From Agathobaculum sp. NTUH-O15-33 (lineage in GTDB: Bacteria > Bacillota > Clostridia > Oscillospirales > Butyricicoccaceae): a stretch of DNA of 64,000 bases. A model generated the notes under the pieces. The model did no database searches. It was not told where the DNA came from and saw only the letters and a program-made list of their open reading frames with translations. The translations under genes and the position numbers were made by a program. Below are positions 7,839 through 17,493 of this stretch, piece after piece; the first letter of the stretch is position 1; every line of letters begins with the position of its first letter. The stretch spans positions 2,693,501-2,757,500 of the forward strand of contig NZ_CP136187.1 of NCBI RefSeq assembly GCF_033193315.1. The letters are read 5' to 3'.

Positions 7839-8825
7839 TTACTTGAGCGAGGCTCTGTACTCTTCCAAATTATCCTTATTGATCACCAGACAGGGCATGT
7901 CGACGTTCTTTTTAAAGTCCTCGCCCTTGATGCATTTGAGGGCCTCGTTGACCGCTTCCACGCCGAACAAATAGGGCTGCTGCGCGATCGTCGCGGTCAG
8001 CGTGCCCGCCTCGATCGCCGCAAGGCCTTCGTCGGTCGCGTCGAAGCCGTACACGTCCACATCGGTCAGGCCCGCCGCCTTGAGCGCCTCGATCACGCCC
8101 ATCGCCGCGTCGTCGTTCGGCGCGAACACGGTGTTCATGTCCTTGAACGTGGTGATGGAGTCCTCCGCCATCTTGAGCACGTCCGCGCGGTCATAGTTGA
8201 GCTTGAGCGTCAGCATGTCGTAAGGCAGCTTTTTCTCGTCGAAGAAATCCGTATAGCCGGTTCTGCGCTGCTCGGTCAGCAGCACGCCGGGCGGGGTGGA
8301 GATGACCACGGTCTTCAGATCGTCGCCGCGTTTTTCATAGGCGTACTCGCCCAGCATTTTGCCTGCGCCGTAGTTATCCGAAATGATCACGCAGTCGACC
8401 TCGTCCTTGGCGCCGATATCGACGATAAAGATCGGAATACCGGCTTCCTTGACCATATCGATCATGGCGGAGGCGGATTCGTCGTCGATCGGCGAAAGAA
8501 GGATCGCGTCCACGCCCATGCTGATGCAGTCCTCGATCTGCGTCAGCTGGGTGCCCGCGTCCGCGTTGGAGTCGTAGGTGATATACTTGACGCCCAGTTC
8601 CTTGCACTGCGCTTCAAAGCCCTTTACCACGGTATCCCAATACTGGTTGGTCACCGTCTGGGTGATGTAAGCGATTGTGTAATCGCCGCTTCCCTCGGCG
8701 GACGCGCCGGCCTCGCTCTGCGGGTCCGCGGCGTCGGGCGCGTCGCCCGTTTTGCCACCTCCGCACGCAGCCAAAAGCAGCATGCTCATCGCCATCAGTA
8801 TCGCCAGAATCCTATTGCGTTTCAT
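7839..8825 (-). CDS. Sugar ABC transporter substrate-binding lipoprotein (RbsB/periplasmic-binding family 4)
   Basis: A 328-residue binding lipoprotein. The N-terminus MKRNRILAILMAMSMLLLAAC gives a lipoprotein signal with the Cys at residue 21, followed by a Gly/Ser/Ala/Asp-rich linker. The body (YITQTVTNQYWDTVVKGFE, GVDAILLSPIDDES, VFAPNDDAAMG, GFDATDEGLAAI) is typical of ribose/galactose-type periplasmic binding proteins. It is the third gene of the ATPase-permease-binding protein set (11440 to 7839), with AGGAGGAG upstream of the start. It would capture the carbohydrate or sugar acid used by the island; the ligand is not identifiable. Confidence 0.9.
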   Translation of the reverse strand: MKRNRILAILMAMSMLLLAACGGGKTGDAPDAADPQSEAGASAEGSGDYTIAYITQTVTNQYWDTVVKGFEAQCKELGVKYITYDSNADAGTQLTQIEDCISMGVDAILLSPIDDESASAMIDMVKEAGIPIFIVDIGAKDEVDCVIISDNYGAGKMLGEYAYEKRGDDLKTVVISTPPGVLLTEQRRTGYTDFFDEKKLPYDMLTLKLNYDRADVLKMAEDSITTFKDMNTVFAPNDDAAMGVIEALKAAGLTDVDVYGFDATDEGLAAIEAGTLTATIAQQPYLFGVEAVNEALKCIKGEDFKKNVDMPCLVINKDNLEEYRASLK

Positions 8826-8918
8826 AATTCTCCTCCTTTTAATTCTGCTTTGTTTTCTTTTCCCGCGCTGGCTCTTGCATCTTTCCCCCTTCCCCATCAG
8901 TCTGTCATGGTATGTTTA

Positions 8919-9881
8919 TCACTCTTTGCGCCGCACGCGCAGCTGATCGAGTATCACGGAGAACAGGATGACCGCGCCCACGGCCACATCCTGCCACGCC
9001 GCCTGCACCTGAAGCAGGTTCAGGCCGTTGCGGATCACGCCCATGATCGCCGCGCCGATAAAGGTACCAAGCAGGTTGCCCTCGCCGCCCGACATGCTGG
9101 TGCCGCCGACCACGGTGGCCGCGATCGCGTCGCCCTCGTAATTGATGCCGCCGTTGCTTAAAGCGGAGCCCAGACGGCCGGTCAGGATCAGGCTGGCAAT
9201 CGCCGCGCAAACGCCCGCGACCACGTAGGTGATCACCTGATACTTGACGGTATTGATGCCCGTGACCTTGGTCGCCTGCGGGTTGGAGCCCAAGGCAAAG
9301 ATATAACGGCCGGTACGGGTCTTGGTCAGGATGATATGGCCGATCAAAAACAGGACGATACAGATGAAGATCGGCGCGGAAATGCCGAACGCATGGCCGA
9401 TGCCGAACCAACGCAGCCCATCGGGCAATCCGGTGACCGGCTGGCCGTTGGTCAGCGCGGTGACAAAGCCGCGCAGCACCATCTGCGCCGCCATGGTGAC
9501 GATAAAGGGCGGCAGGCTGAGCGTTGCGATGACCCAGCCCTGCGTCAAACCGACGAGCGCGCCAAGTACCAGAATGACCGCGACCGCCAGCGCCACCGAA
9601 CCGGTGTTCACCGCGATCAGCGAGGAAACGACCGCCCACAGGCCGACCTGCGAGCCGACCGACAGGTCGATGCCGCCGCCGACGATGACAAACGTCATGC
9701 CGATGCCGAGCACGGCATAGCAGGAAATTTGCTTGACCACGTTGATCAGGTTCAAAACGGTGAAGAATTTATCGGAAAGCGAGCCCACGATGAGGCAGAG
9801 CACGATCAGGCTGAGGATCGGTCCGATGCTCAGCAAGGCCCCGATATCCCTCACTTTAAATTTAGCAATTTTCTGTTTCAT
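8919..9881 (-). CDS. Sugar ABC transporter permease (RbsC type)
   Basis: A 320-residue polytopic membrane protein with about 8-10 hydrophobic segments. It contains the family signature GIGMTFVIVGGGIDLSVGS and GGTSMSGGEGNLLGTFIGA, typical of branched-chain/ribose-type permeases. It lies 14 nt after the ATPase gene and 93 nt before the binding protein. ATG start with GGGGAGGG. It should form a homodimeric channel with the adjacent duplicated ATPase. Confidence 0.93.
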   Translation of the reverse strand: MKQKIAKFKVRDIGALLSIGPILSLIVLCLIVGSLSDKFFTVLNLINVVKQISCYAVLGIGMTFVIVGGGIDLSVGSQVGLWAVVSSLIAVNTGSVALAVAVILVLGALVGLTQGWVIATLSLPPFIVTMAAQMVLRGFVTALTNGQPVTGLPDGLRWFGIGHAFGISAPIFICIVLFLIGHIILTKTRTGRYIFALGSNPQATKVTGINTVKYQVITYVVAGVCAAIASLILTGRLGSALSNGGINYEGDAIAATVVGGTSMSGGEGNLLGTFIGAAIMGVIRNGLNLLQVQAAWQDVAVGAVILFSVILDQLRVRRKE

Positions 9882-9895
9882 GGAGCCCTCCCCTT

Positions 9896-11440
9896 TTACG
9901 CCTGCTGCGCCGTCGGTTCCTGCGACACGGTCTCGCGGGTGACGGCCAGCTTCATAATTTCAAATTCGTTTAATTCATCCTTTTGCAGTTCGCCCGTGAT
10001 GCGGCCCTCGCACATGACCAGCACGCGGTTGCACATGCCGATGATCTCGGGCATTTCGCTCGATATCATGATGATCGAGATACCGCTGTTGCAGATATCG
10101 CTCATGATCTTGTAGATCTCCGCCTTGGCGCCCACGTCGACGCCGCGCGTCGGCTCGTCCAGAATGAGGATATCCATATCGGAGGACAGCCACTTGCCCA
10201 CCGAGATTTTCTGCTGGTTGCCGCCGGAAAGGTTGACCAGCTTTTGCGTATACCGCGCGCAGCGCACGTTCAGCTTTTTCACCACGTCCTGCGTGATGTC
10301 AAGTTCGCGTTTTTTCGACAAAAGCCCCGCGCGCACGCATTTTTTCAGGCATGCGAGGGTCAGGTTTTCGCGCACGTTCATTTTGGTGATGATGCCGTTT
10401 TTCTTGCGGTCCTCCGGCACATAGCCCATGCCCAGCTTCATCATCTGGCTGATCTTCGGCCGTTTGATCTGCCGGCCCTTGAGCTCGATCTCGCCGCTTT
10501 CAAACCGTTGCAGGCCGAACACGCATTCCATCAGCTCGGTGCGGCCCGCGCCGACAAGGCCGGAAAAACCGAGCACCTCGCCCCGGTGCAGTTCAAAGGA
10601 AATATCGCGCAGCCGCTTGGCCTTGCAGTTCAGCCCGGTCACGCGGAGCATGACCTCGTCCGACACGGTCATCGGGGTATGGGTGTACATGCCGGACAGA
10701 TCGCGGCCCACCATGTGCTGGATCAGGCTGTCGCGCGTCAATTCGCGCGTCAGATAGGTGCCGACCCGCTCGCCGTCGCGCATGACGGTGACGCGGTCGG
10801 AAATGCGGAAGATTTCATCCATGCGGTGGGAGATGTAGATGATCGCGATCCCTTTGCTTTTCAGCTCGGTGATCAGGGAGAAAAGCTTTTCCGTTTCGTC
10901 TATGGAAAGCGGCGCGGTGGGCTCGTCCATGATGACCACCTTGCTGCTCACGGACAGGCACTTGGATATTTCCACCAGCTGCTGCTGCGCGACGGTCAGG
11001 TTGCGCACCAGCCGGGTCAGGGGCACGGTCAGCTTGACCTGTTCGGCCAGCTCCTTCGCGCGCTCCATCAGCTCGTTCTCATCGACGAACGGGCCTTTCA
11101 TATGCTCGTTGCTTAGAAAAATGTTATCCGCTACATTGAACGCCGGGATCAGGTTGAACTCCTGATGCATGATGGAAATGTTGTGATCGATCGCTTCTCT
11201 GGTGGTCTTAAAGTCGACCACCTCGCCCTCGATCGTGTACTCGCCCGCGTCCTTGGTGTATACGCCGGATATGATCTTTGCCAGCGTCGACTTGCCCGCG
11301 CCGTTTTCGCCCATCAGCGCGTGCACCTCGCCGGGAAGCAGGTCAAAATCGACGCCGTGCAGCACCTCGACGTTCGCAAAGGATTTCCGTATGCCACGGA
11401 GCATCAGGATCGGTTCCCTCGTATTCGTCTGTTCTTTCAA
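9896..11440 (-). CDS. Sugar ABC transporter ATP-binding protein with two nucleotide-binding domains (RbsA type)
   Basis: A 514-residue fused ATPase. Domain 1 has Walker A GENGAGKST and Walker B VVIMDEPTAPL. Domain 2 has the usual degenerate P-loop GLVGAGRTEL, the signature LSGGNQQK and Walker B LILDEPTRGVD. This layout is typical of ribose/galactose importers. Translation probably begins at a TTG (LKEQTNT) because GGGAGG lies 9 nt upstream and no in-frame ATG is nearby. It is the first gene of the transporter set and directly follows the Tm-1-like gene. Confidence 0.93.
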   Translation of the reverse strand: MKEQTNTREPILMLRGIRKSFANVEVLHGVDFDLLPGEVHALMGENGAGKSTLAKIISGVYTKDAGEYTIEGEVVDFKTTREAIDHNISIMHQEFNLIPAFNVADNIFLSNEHMKGPFVDENELMERAKELAEQVKLTVPLTRLVRNLTVAQQQLVEISKCLSVSSKVVIMDEPTAPLSIDETEKLFSLITELKSKGIAIIYISHRMDEIFRISDRVTVMRDGERVGTYLTRELTRDSLIQHMVGRDLSGMYTHTPMTVSDEVMLRVTGLNCKAKRLRDISFELHRGEVLGFSGLVGAGRTELMECVFGLQRFESGEIELKGRQIKRPKISQMMKLGMGYVPEDRKKNGIITKMNVRENLTLACLKKCVRAGLLSKKRELDITQDVVKKLNVRCARYTQKLVNLSGGNQQKISVGKWLSSDMDILILDEPTRGVDVGAKAEIYKIMSDICNSGISIIMISSEMPEIIGMCNRVLVMCEGRITGELQKDELNEFEIMKLAVTRETVSQEPTAQQA

Positions 11441-11458
11441 CGCGCATCGCCTCCCTTT

Positions 11459-12695
11459 TTATGCGCTTCCCAGTGCGGCCGGGGTCTCGCGCCGCGCGGC
11501 CAACTCCTCAAACGCTTCCATGCAGCGCGCAGCAAACGCTTCGTCGTTGATATGCGCCTGCACGGTTTCCACCGCGAGATCGCCGCCGCTGTCCTTTAGG
11601 CCCGCTAAAAAGCCCGCGTCCGCCTCGGGATCGTACAGCGCGCAGCCCTCGCAGTTTTGCTGGCTGGAAGCCGCGCGCCGGGATCAGCACGCGCACCTGT
11701 TCGCCCGCGTCCGCAAGGCGCTCGCCGACGAACCGCCCGGCCGCCCGCAGCTCCTCGCCGCTGGCGCGCACATGCGTGTGGATCGAATTGTGCTTAAAGT
11801 ACGCCCGGTCCCGCTTGTCCGCCGGCACCTTGTCCACCCCGTTGAACAGGATAAAATCCATGCTGCCCGGAATGAACAGAAACGGAATGCCCGCCCGCAC
11901 CACGGGGCGCAGCCGATCCTCGTAATGCGGCATCAGCCCCTCGCAAAGGCCGTCCATGATATCGTGCGGGGATAGATCGATCACATACGAAATATCGCCC
12001 GCCGCGACCAGATTTTCCATCACATGCGCGCCCACACCGTTGCAGTGGAATACCAGCACCTCGTAGCCCCGGCGCTCAAGCGCCTGCTTGAGCTGCGTCG
12101 CGCACGCCGTCGTCACCCCGGCCATGGTGATGCCCACCACGTTGCCCGAGCTTTTTTCGTTGGAGCGCAGCTTGACCATGCCGCAGATCGCGCCCGCCGC
12201 CTCGTGCAGCACCTTGCGCAAAACGAAGTTCAGCCCCGCGATATCCACCACGGAATGCATGATCGCCATATCCGACACGCCGACAAAGGGCCCGAATACC
12301 GCGTTGCCGTTCGCCACGGTGGATACCATGTACTTGGGCACGCCCACCGGCAGCGCCTGCATGGCCGCGGTCGCGATGACCGTGCCCTGCACGCCGCCGA
12401 CCGAGATCACGCCGTCCAGCCCGCCGTTTTCATGCATGCTGAGCAGCTTGCCGCGCAGCGCCTGCTGCATTTCAGCGATCGCCTCGTCCTTGCCGAGGCG
12501 GGCGAACGCCGCCGCGCTGAAGCCGGCTTCCTCCAGCAGCTCTTCCGCCCGGATATTGGCCATGATACCGCCGGAGGGCCGCAGGCTGCAATCGATCAGC
12601 ACGGTCTCGCACTCGTTCTGCTCGATCAGATCGCGCAGATACGCGGCCTCCTCGTATTTGGTATCGAGCGTTGCCAGCACAGCAACCTTGTTCAC
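11459..12695 (-). CDS. Tm-1-like ATP-binding domain protein (UPF0261), one-base frameshift near the C-terminus
   Basis: About 411 residues. The N-terminus MNKVAVLATLDTKYEEAAYL and the central VISVGGVQGTVIATAAM and SSGNVVGITMAGVTT are characteristic of the UPF0261/Tm-1-like family, often found beside carbohydrate genes but biochemically ill-defined. As written, the frame breaks at IPARGF and ends early at 11508. Deleting one base around 11661-11667 restores GFSQQNCEGCALYDPEAD and a natural end at 11459, 18 nt before rbsA. The extra base lies in GCTTCCAGC, as in pyrG and the sulfatase. It begins 4 nt after the alcohol dehydrogenase stop, so it is part of that operon. Confidence 0.75.
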
Positions 12696-12699
12696 ATCC

Positions 12700-13725
12700 C
12701 TACACCCCTTTCTCGGGTACCAGCACCACCTTGATGCCCTTGTCCTCGCCGCCGCGCACAGCCTCGAACACCGCGCGGCCCTCCGAAAGCGGATATGTCG
12801 TCACCAGTTTATCAAACTGCACCACGCCGTCCCGCAGCGCTTCCAGCGCCTGCTCAAAGTCGGACATGTAATGGCACTGGCAGCCGTACGCGGTCAGCTC
12901 GCGGCTCACCAGCTGGCGGAAATTCACTTCGGTAAAATCATGACCCATGGCGATAAACAGCAGCTCGGCGCCCGGGCTGATCACGCGGAACGCCTGTTCG
13001 CGCACCGCCGAAATGCCCGCGCAGTCGACGCAAAGATCGACCTTTTTGCCGCCGGTCATTTCCATCACCGCCGCCTCGACGTCCGCCGTGCGGGAATCGA
13101 CCGTGATCGTCGCGCCGATCTCCTTTGCCGTTTGCAGGCGGCCGGGCACCACATCCACCACGGCGACGTTCTTGGAGCGGGAAATCGCAATGGACGCGGC
13201 CAGCAGGCCGATCGCGCCCGCGCCGAAGATCACCACGTTTTGGAACGTTTTCTGCCGCAGGCGGTTAAAGCCGTGAATCACGGTCGCGAGCGGCTCGGAG
13301 ATCGCGGCCTCCAGCGCGGAAACGCCCTTAGGCACGCGGATCAGGTAACGCGCGTCCACCGAAACCCTTGCGGCAAAGCCGCCCGGCAGCTCCGCGCCGT
13401 ACAGCTCGGCGTTCGGGCAGAGATTAAAGCGGCCCTGCTCGCACATATCGCACTTGCCGCAATAGGTCATGGTCTCCACCGTGACCGCGTCGCCCACCTG
13501 AAAGCCGGTCACGTCGTCCGCCATTTCGGCGATCGTACCGGCAAACTCATGGCCGAACAAGATCGGAAAGCGCCAAGTGCTTTCCGCGCCGCGCACCACG
13601 TGCATGTCCGATCCGCAGATGCCGCAGCCGGCGACATCCAAGATTACGTGGCCGGGCTTGAGCTGGGGCTCGGAAACATCGATCCATTCGATCGAACGAT
13701 CCGCGTTGATGACTAGGCCCTTCAT
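12700..13725 (-). CDS. Zinc-dependent alcohol/polyol dehydrogenase
   Basis: A 341-residue medium-chain dehydrogenase. GCGICGSDMH and GHEFAG carry catalytic zinc ligands, CGKCDMCEQGRFNLC is the four-Cys structural zinc lobe, and VVIFGAGAIGLLAASIA is the NAD(P)-binding Gly motif. Sorbitol, threonine and sugar-alcohol dehydrogenases belong to this family. The start MKGLVINADRS is preceded by GGAGG; an ATG 15 nt upstream is less well placed. It is the first gene of a run through the Tm-1-like gene and the ABC transporter and probably oxidises a sugar or polyol feeding the island. Substrate unknown. Confidence 0.88.
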   Translation of the reverse strand: MKGLVINADRSIEWIDVSEPQLKPGHVILDVAGCGICGSDMHVVRGAESTWRFPILFGHEFAGTIAEMADDVTGFQVGDAVTVETMTYCGKCDMCEQGRFNLCPNAELYGAELPGGFAARVSVDARYLIRVPKGVSALEAAISEPLATVIHGFNRLRQKTFQNVVIFGAGAIGLLAASIAISRSKNVAVVDVVPGRLQTAKEIGATITVDSRTADVEAAVMEMTGGKKVDLCVDCAGISAVREQAFRVISPGAELLFIAMGHDFTEVNFRQLVSRELTAYGCQCHYMSDFEQALEALRDGVVQFDKLVTTYPLSEGRAVFEAVRGGEDKGIKVVLVPEKGV

Positions 13726-13809
13726 AATGCACTCCTCCATTTATCCCGTGGGTGAATCGATATTTGATTGGCTGAAAGCCATTGTTTTCTAAGTTTCGCG
13801 GCCCACTCC

Positions 13810-13837
13810 GGCCGGGGCGGTTTGCGCCGCCCCGGCC
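13810..13837. other. Strong GC hairpin between the hydrolase and dehydrogenase genes
   Basis: A perfect 11-bp stem (GGCCGGGGCGG with CCGCCCCGGCC) and a 6-nt loop lie in the 185-nt gap. No T-run follows on either strand, so it is not a classical intrinsic terminator. It may stabilise the upstream message or separate expression of the two halves of the island. Confidence 0.5.
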
Positions 13838-13910
13838 AAAGCGCCGGTGTGGGAGAGTTTGCCCCAAATGGGCAGAGAAGAATGAGAAAGAGAATGAAAA
13901 ACAGGTAAGT

Positions 13911-14675
13911 TTAGGGGTATTGCGCAACGCCAAGATGATAGGTATCGTGCGTCATCAGCACATGGTCGGTATCCTCCGCGCGCTCCATCACCAGTTCGAT
14001 GCTGTGCCACAAATCGATCATGTTGCAAAAACGGCCGGGCGGCGTGATCGGCCAGCCCTTTTGCGGCTCCGGACGCATATTGTCCCGGAGGAACATCAGG
14101 TCGCCCACCAGATAGTAAACGCCGTTTTCCGTCTGCACGGATACCGCCATGTGTCCCGGGGAATGCCCCGGCGTGGGGATCATGCGGATGCCCTCGAACA
14201 CCTCGGTCTCGCCGTCCAGCAGCGTGAACGTCCGGCCCGCGAAGGGCGGCGTCAGCCCGGTCGCCGCCGGGTATTCGTAGGAAGCCCAGTAGAAGGGCAG
14301 CGGGTCGTTCGCAAACTCATATTCGATCCGGCTGGCGTACAGCGCGGCGTCCGGGAACTTCTCCAGATTGGAGCAATGGTCCCAGTGCAGATGCGTGAAC
14401 AGGATCGCGTCGATGTCGCGGGGCGCAATGCCTTCCGCCGCGAGCAGCGCGTCGATCGCCCGTCCCTCCTCCTGCAAGCCGTCATGATGGTATTTCACCG
14501 AACGCTCGGTGTCCGCCATGCCGGTATCGACCAGATATTTTTTTCCGCCGCCTTCGATCAGGAATGCGAACACCGGCAAATCGAGAATGGTCCCGTGCCC
14601 GTTCCGGAAGGTGGCGTAGTCGCCCTTATCCAGATACTGGTGTCCCGTGTTCAGCGGACGGATGGTGTAATTCAT
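13911..14675 (-). CDS. Metallo-beta-lactamase-fold hydrolase (lactonase-like)
   Basis: A 254-residue protein with the zinc motif HLHWDH, later ligands in TPGHSPGH and VGDLMFLRD, and a C-terminal His in MTHDTYH. The arrangement resembles the N-acyl homoserine lactonase/lactone hydrolase branch. In this setting it may open a sugar lactone produced by the dehydrogenase; that is inference. The start MNYTIRPLN has GGAGGAAGG upstream and overlaps the preceding stop (ATGA). Confidence 0.75.
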   Translation of the reverse strand: MNYTIRPLNTGHQYLDKGDYATFRNGHGTILDLPVFAFLIEGGGKKYLVDTGMADTERSVKYHHDGLQEEGRAIDALLAAEGIAPRDIDAILFTHLHWDHCSNLEKFPDAALYASRIEYEFANDPLPFYWASYEYPAATGLTPPFAGRTFTLLDGETEVFEGIRMIPTPGHSPGHMAVSVQTENGVYYLVGDLMFLRDNMRPEPQKGWPITPPGRFCNMIDLWHSIELVMERAEDTDHVLMTHDTYHLGVAQYP

Positions 14676-15592
14676 ACACCTTCCTCCCGACACACGCGCT
14701 CCATCTCCGCGATCGCGAGCTCATGCTCATGTACCAGCGTGTCGTGATCGCCGAACGGCTCATACCAAGCCGCCGGATTGCGGGCCGCGCCCTTGGCGTC
14801 GCCCAGTTCCAGACAATAGGGGCCGTCGTAGCTCACGTCGGCCAGCGCGCGCATGAGAGCGTTGAAATCGTTCTTGCCCTTGCCCGGCCGCCAGTGCACG
14901 TTGCTCAGGCCGTGGTTATCGGCCAGCTGCACATTGAAAATATGTTTGTTGACGCGGTAAGCAAAAATTTCAGCCAGCTCGCCCACCATCGTCAGGTTGG
15001 CCACATCATAGGTCACGCCCACATTGTCCTCGCCCAGCTTTTCAAGCAGGCGCAGCACGGCGTCCGTATTGCGCGCCCAAGAGGTGGGCTGGTTCTCGAT
15101 CGCCAGCTTCATGCCCTTTTCGCGGCAGACGGCGGCGAACTGATGCAGCGTATCGAGATAATCCTCGTAGTTTTGTGCAAAATCGGGATTGTCCGGCAGC
15201 TTTACCTCCCAGACCTGCATGCTGGGCTTGTAGTGCTCGTCGATGATCTCCACATCGAACGGATAGGACGCCGCGACCGTGATGAGCTTGGCGCCGAGCG
15301 CTTCGGCAATGTCCGCCGCCCGGCGAAAATCGCGGACAGCCTGTTCCCGCTCGCTCTTATCCACGCTGGAAGCGCCCTGCGGCGTTACGTTCAGCGCGGT
15401 CAGCGCCAGTCCGGTTTGTGCAAGCTGCGCTTTCAGCGCGCTCACGCGTTCGTCGGTATAATACTGTGCAAGCTCTTCGCGGGTGCGAATGCGCAGCTCC
15501 ACGCCCTTGCATCCGGTTTTTGCGATCGATGTGATCGCGTTTTCATAAGGGGGCGCCCAGTCAAACGCCCATACGGCAGCCGAATAGACCAT
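14672..15592 (-). CDS. TIM-barrel sugar isomerase/epimerase-type protein
   Basis: A 306-residue xylose-isomerase-like barrel. LAIENQPTSW, VTYDVANLTM, NVQLADNHGLSNVHWRPGKG and CLELGDAKG supply expected metal ligands. It is a close paralogue of the next gene upstream (15620-16570), sharing the HWRPGKGK loop and overall spacing, so the two arose by duplication. AGGAGGAG precedes the ATG. Members of this fold include sugar epimerases, inosose dehydratases and 3-oxo-isoapionate decarboxylase (OiaC), so several reactions are possible. Confidence 0.75.
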   Translation of the reverse strand: MVYSAAVWAFDWAPPYENAITSIAKTGCKGVELRIRTREELAQYYTDERVSALKAQLAQTGLALTALNVTPQGASSVDKSEREQAVRDFRRAADIAEALGAKLITVAASYPFDVEIIDEHYKPSMQVWEVKLPDNPDFAQNYEDYLDTLHQFAAVCREKGMKLAIENQPTSWARNTDAVLRLLEKLGEDNVGVTYDVANLTMVGELAEIFAYRVNKHIFNVQLADNHGLSNVHWRPGKGKNDFNALMRALADVSYDGPYCLELGDAKGAARNPAAWYEPFGDHDTLVHEHELAIAEMERVCREEGV

Positions 15593-15619
15593 GTTATCTC
15601 CTCCTAAATTATTCAGTAT

Positions 15620-16570
15620 TTATACGAGCGTCAGGCCCTCTTCCCGGCAGATCTGCTTTAAGAACTGCTCGGTCAGCTTGTACTCCTTCGCAATACGCAC
15701 GGGATCGGCGTTAGCGGGCTTGGCCAGCGGGTCAACCGGCTCGAACGGGCTGGACGGCAGGCCGGCCGCGCCGGGCACGTCCTCCAGCTCCACGGTGATG
15801 TTGCCGTCATAGCCGATGGCCTTCAGCGCGCGGAAGAACGCGTTCCAGTCGATCTTGCCCTTGCCCGGCCGCCAATGGCCGTTGGTCAGGCCGTCGTTAT
15901 CCGAAACATGCACGCCGAACACATGGCCCGCCAACCGGTACGCGACCTGATCGGGCATTTCGCCCATCGGGAACAGGTGGCTGGGATCGATGTTCATGCC
16001 GACCCGGTCGGAGCCGACATGCTCCAGAATGCGCAGCATGGAATCGGCGTTCTTCATGTAGCGGTGGGGATGCGGCTCGAAGGCCAGACGGTTGTCCAGT
16101 TCCTCGCACACATCCGCCAGCTTGCGGACCGAGCAGATGAAGTCTTCATAGTTGCGGTCAAAGTCCAGCCCCTTGGGGATATCGAGCGAGAAGGTCTGGA
16201 TATTCGGGCGGCCCATTTCCTTGGGGTATGCAAATTCAAACGGTGGGGGCGCGCAGATGATCATCTTGGGCGAACCGAGCTGATTGCCGATATCGGTCGC
16301 GCGCTTGAAAAATTCAACAAACTCGTCGCGTTTGGCGGCCTCCGCGTCGGACGAACCGCTCATACCGAAGAACACGCCGGTCAGCTCCATGCCGCGGTCC
16401 GCAATCTGGCGGCGCAGCTCTCTGTTCTTTTCCGGGGTGTAGTATTGCATGGCTTCTTCGCTCCACACGGTCAACTCCACGCCCTTCCAGCCGAGCAAGG
16501 CGATCTGATCGATGGCTCCCTCGTATGGCGGCGTCCATCTGAACACCCAGGTAGTGCCTCCTAAGAACAT
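15620..16570 (-). CDS. TIM-barrel sugar isomerase/epimerase-type protein, paralogue of 14672-15592
   Basis: A 316-residue barrel with LAFEPHPHRYMKN, MNIDPSHLFPMG, VHVSDNDGLTNGHWRPGKGK and TVELEDVPGA. These give the Glu-Asp-His-Glu metal set. The HWRPGKGK loop and similar length show that it is a duplicate of the downstream gene. AAAGGAGG lies upstream of the ATG. It is separated by 27 and 54 nt from its neighbours in an all-minus operon of three barrels. Substrate unknown. Confidence 0.75.
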   Translation of the reverse strand: MFLGGTTWVFRWTPPYEGAIDQIALLGWKGVELTVWSEEAMQYYTPEKNRELRRQIADRGMELTGVFFGMSGSSDAEAAKRDEFVEFFKRATDIGNQLGSPKMIICAPPPFEFAYPKEMGRPNIQTFSLDIPKGLDFDRNYEDFICSVRKLADVCEELDNRLAFEPHPHRYMKNADSMLRILEHVGSDRVGMNIDPSHLFPMGEMPDQVAYRLAGHVFGVHVSDNDGLTNGHWRPGKGKIDWNAFFRALKAIGYDGNITVELEDVPGAAGLPSSPFEPVDPLAKPANADPVRIAKEYKLTEQFLKQICREEGLTLV

Positions 16571-16624
16571 GACATTTCCTCCTTTTTTATAGCGCCGGTG
16601 CCTCGCCCGGCGGTTTTTCCTTTT

Positions 16625-17434
16625 TTACAGCGCGCAAATCGCCTTGTAGCTCTTCATCGCTCTGTCGCATATGGTCTCGATCGGCTCTTCCCAATAAGAG
16701 CGGCGGAACACCTCGACCGACAGGTAGCCGTCGTAGCCGGTCGCGCGCAGGTTCTCCATATAGCCCGCGAGGTCGAGTACGCCTTCGGTCGGATATAGGC
16801 GGTCCGGATCGGCCAGACTTTCGCCCTCGCCCGCCTCGCTGTCGTTTACATGGACGATGAACAGCTTGTCCAGCGGGATCTCGCGCACCGTTTCCACATC
16901 CACGCCCGTGCGCGAATAGTGAAAGGTATCGACCAGCGTGCCAAGGTTATCGGGATTGCCCGCCCGCCCGATCAGGTCGAGCGTTTCCAGCGGGCCGGGA
17001 ATCAGCGTGTGGCCGCTGATCGGTTCGATCGCCAGACGCACGCCGTGCTCCGCCGCCATCGCGGTCAGCACGCGCAGCTCCTCGGCGTAGGCCTGCCGCG
17101 CCTTTTCCTTGCTCATCTCGATCGGCCTGCCGTAGGGACAAATGGTCAGCATATTGCAGCCAATCACGGATGCGATCTCTAGGCCGCGCGCGATATCGGC
17201 CCGGCACTGCGCGGTCTCCCGGAACGGAGAAAACGCAAACGGGCAAATGCCGATCGCTTTGATCCGGTTTTCCTCCAAAAGCGTTTTCAGTTCCTTTGCC
17301 GTGTGCGCTTCCATAAAGGCCACTACCTTGTCCCACCACAGCTCGAGCCCCTCAAAGCCGGCGGCGGCAGCCGCGGGTATCTCGGTTTCCAGCGGGTATT
17401 TCATCGCTGTCGCGCCATTCAGTGCCGGTCTCAT
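16625..17434 (-). CDS. TIM-barrel sugar isomerase/epimerase-type protein, first gene of the operon
   Basis: A 269-residue barrel with LAIEPISGHTLIPGP, TLVDTFHYSRTG, FIVHVNDSEAG and LSVEVFRRSYW. The pattern resembles the IolI/inosose isomerase and tagatose-epimerase-like branch. The start MRPALNGATAM is fixed by AAAGGAGG; the longer open frame upstream runs through an AT-rich promoter region and is not coding. A promoter lies at 17494-17522. The catabolic operon of three barrels and the hydrolase starts here. Confidence 0.78.
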   Translation of the reverse strand: MRPALNGATAMKYPLETEIPAAAAAGFEGLELWWDKVVAFMEAHTAKELKTLLEENRIKAIGICPFAFSPFRETAQCRADIARGLEIASVIGCNMLTICPYGRPIEMSKEKARQAYAEELRVLTAMAAEHGVRLAIEPISGHTLIPGPLETLDLIGRAGNPDNLGTLVDTFHYSRTGVDVETVREIPLDKLFIVHVNDSEAGEGESLADPDRLYPTEGVLDLAGYMENLRATGYDGYLSVEVFRRSYWEEPIETICDRAMKSYKAICAL

Positions 17435-17493
17435 CAATGCAATTCCTCCTTTATTTGTGTGTTGCGTTGTATTTATATCTGTTCTATATTTGT

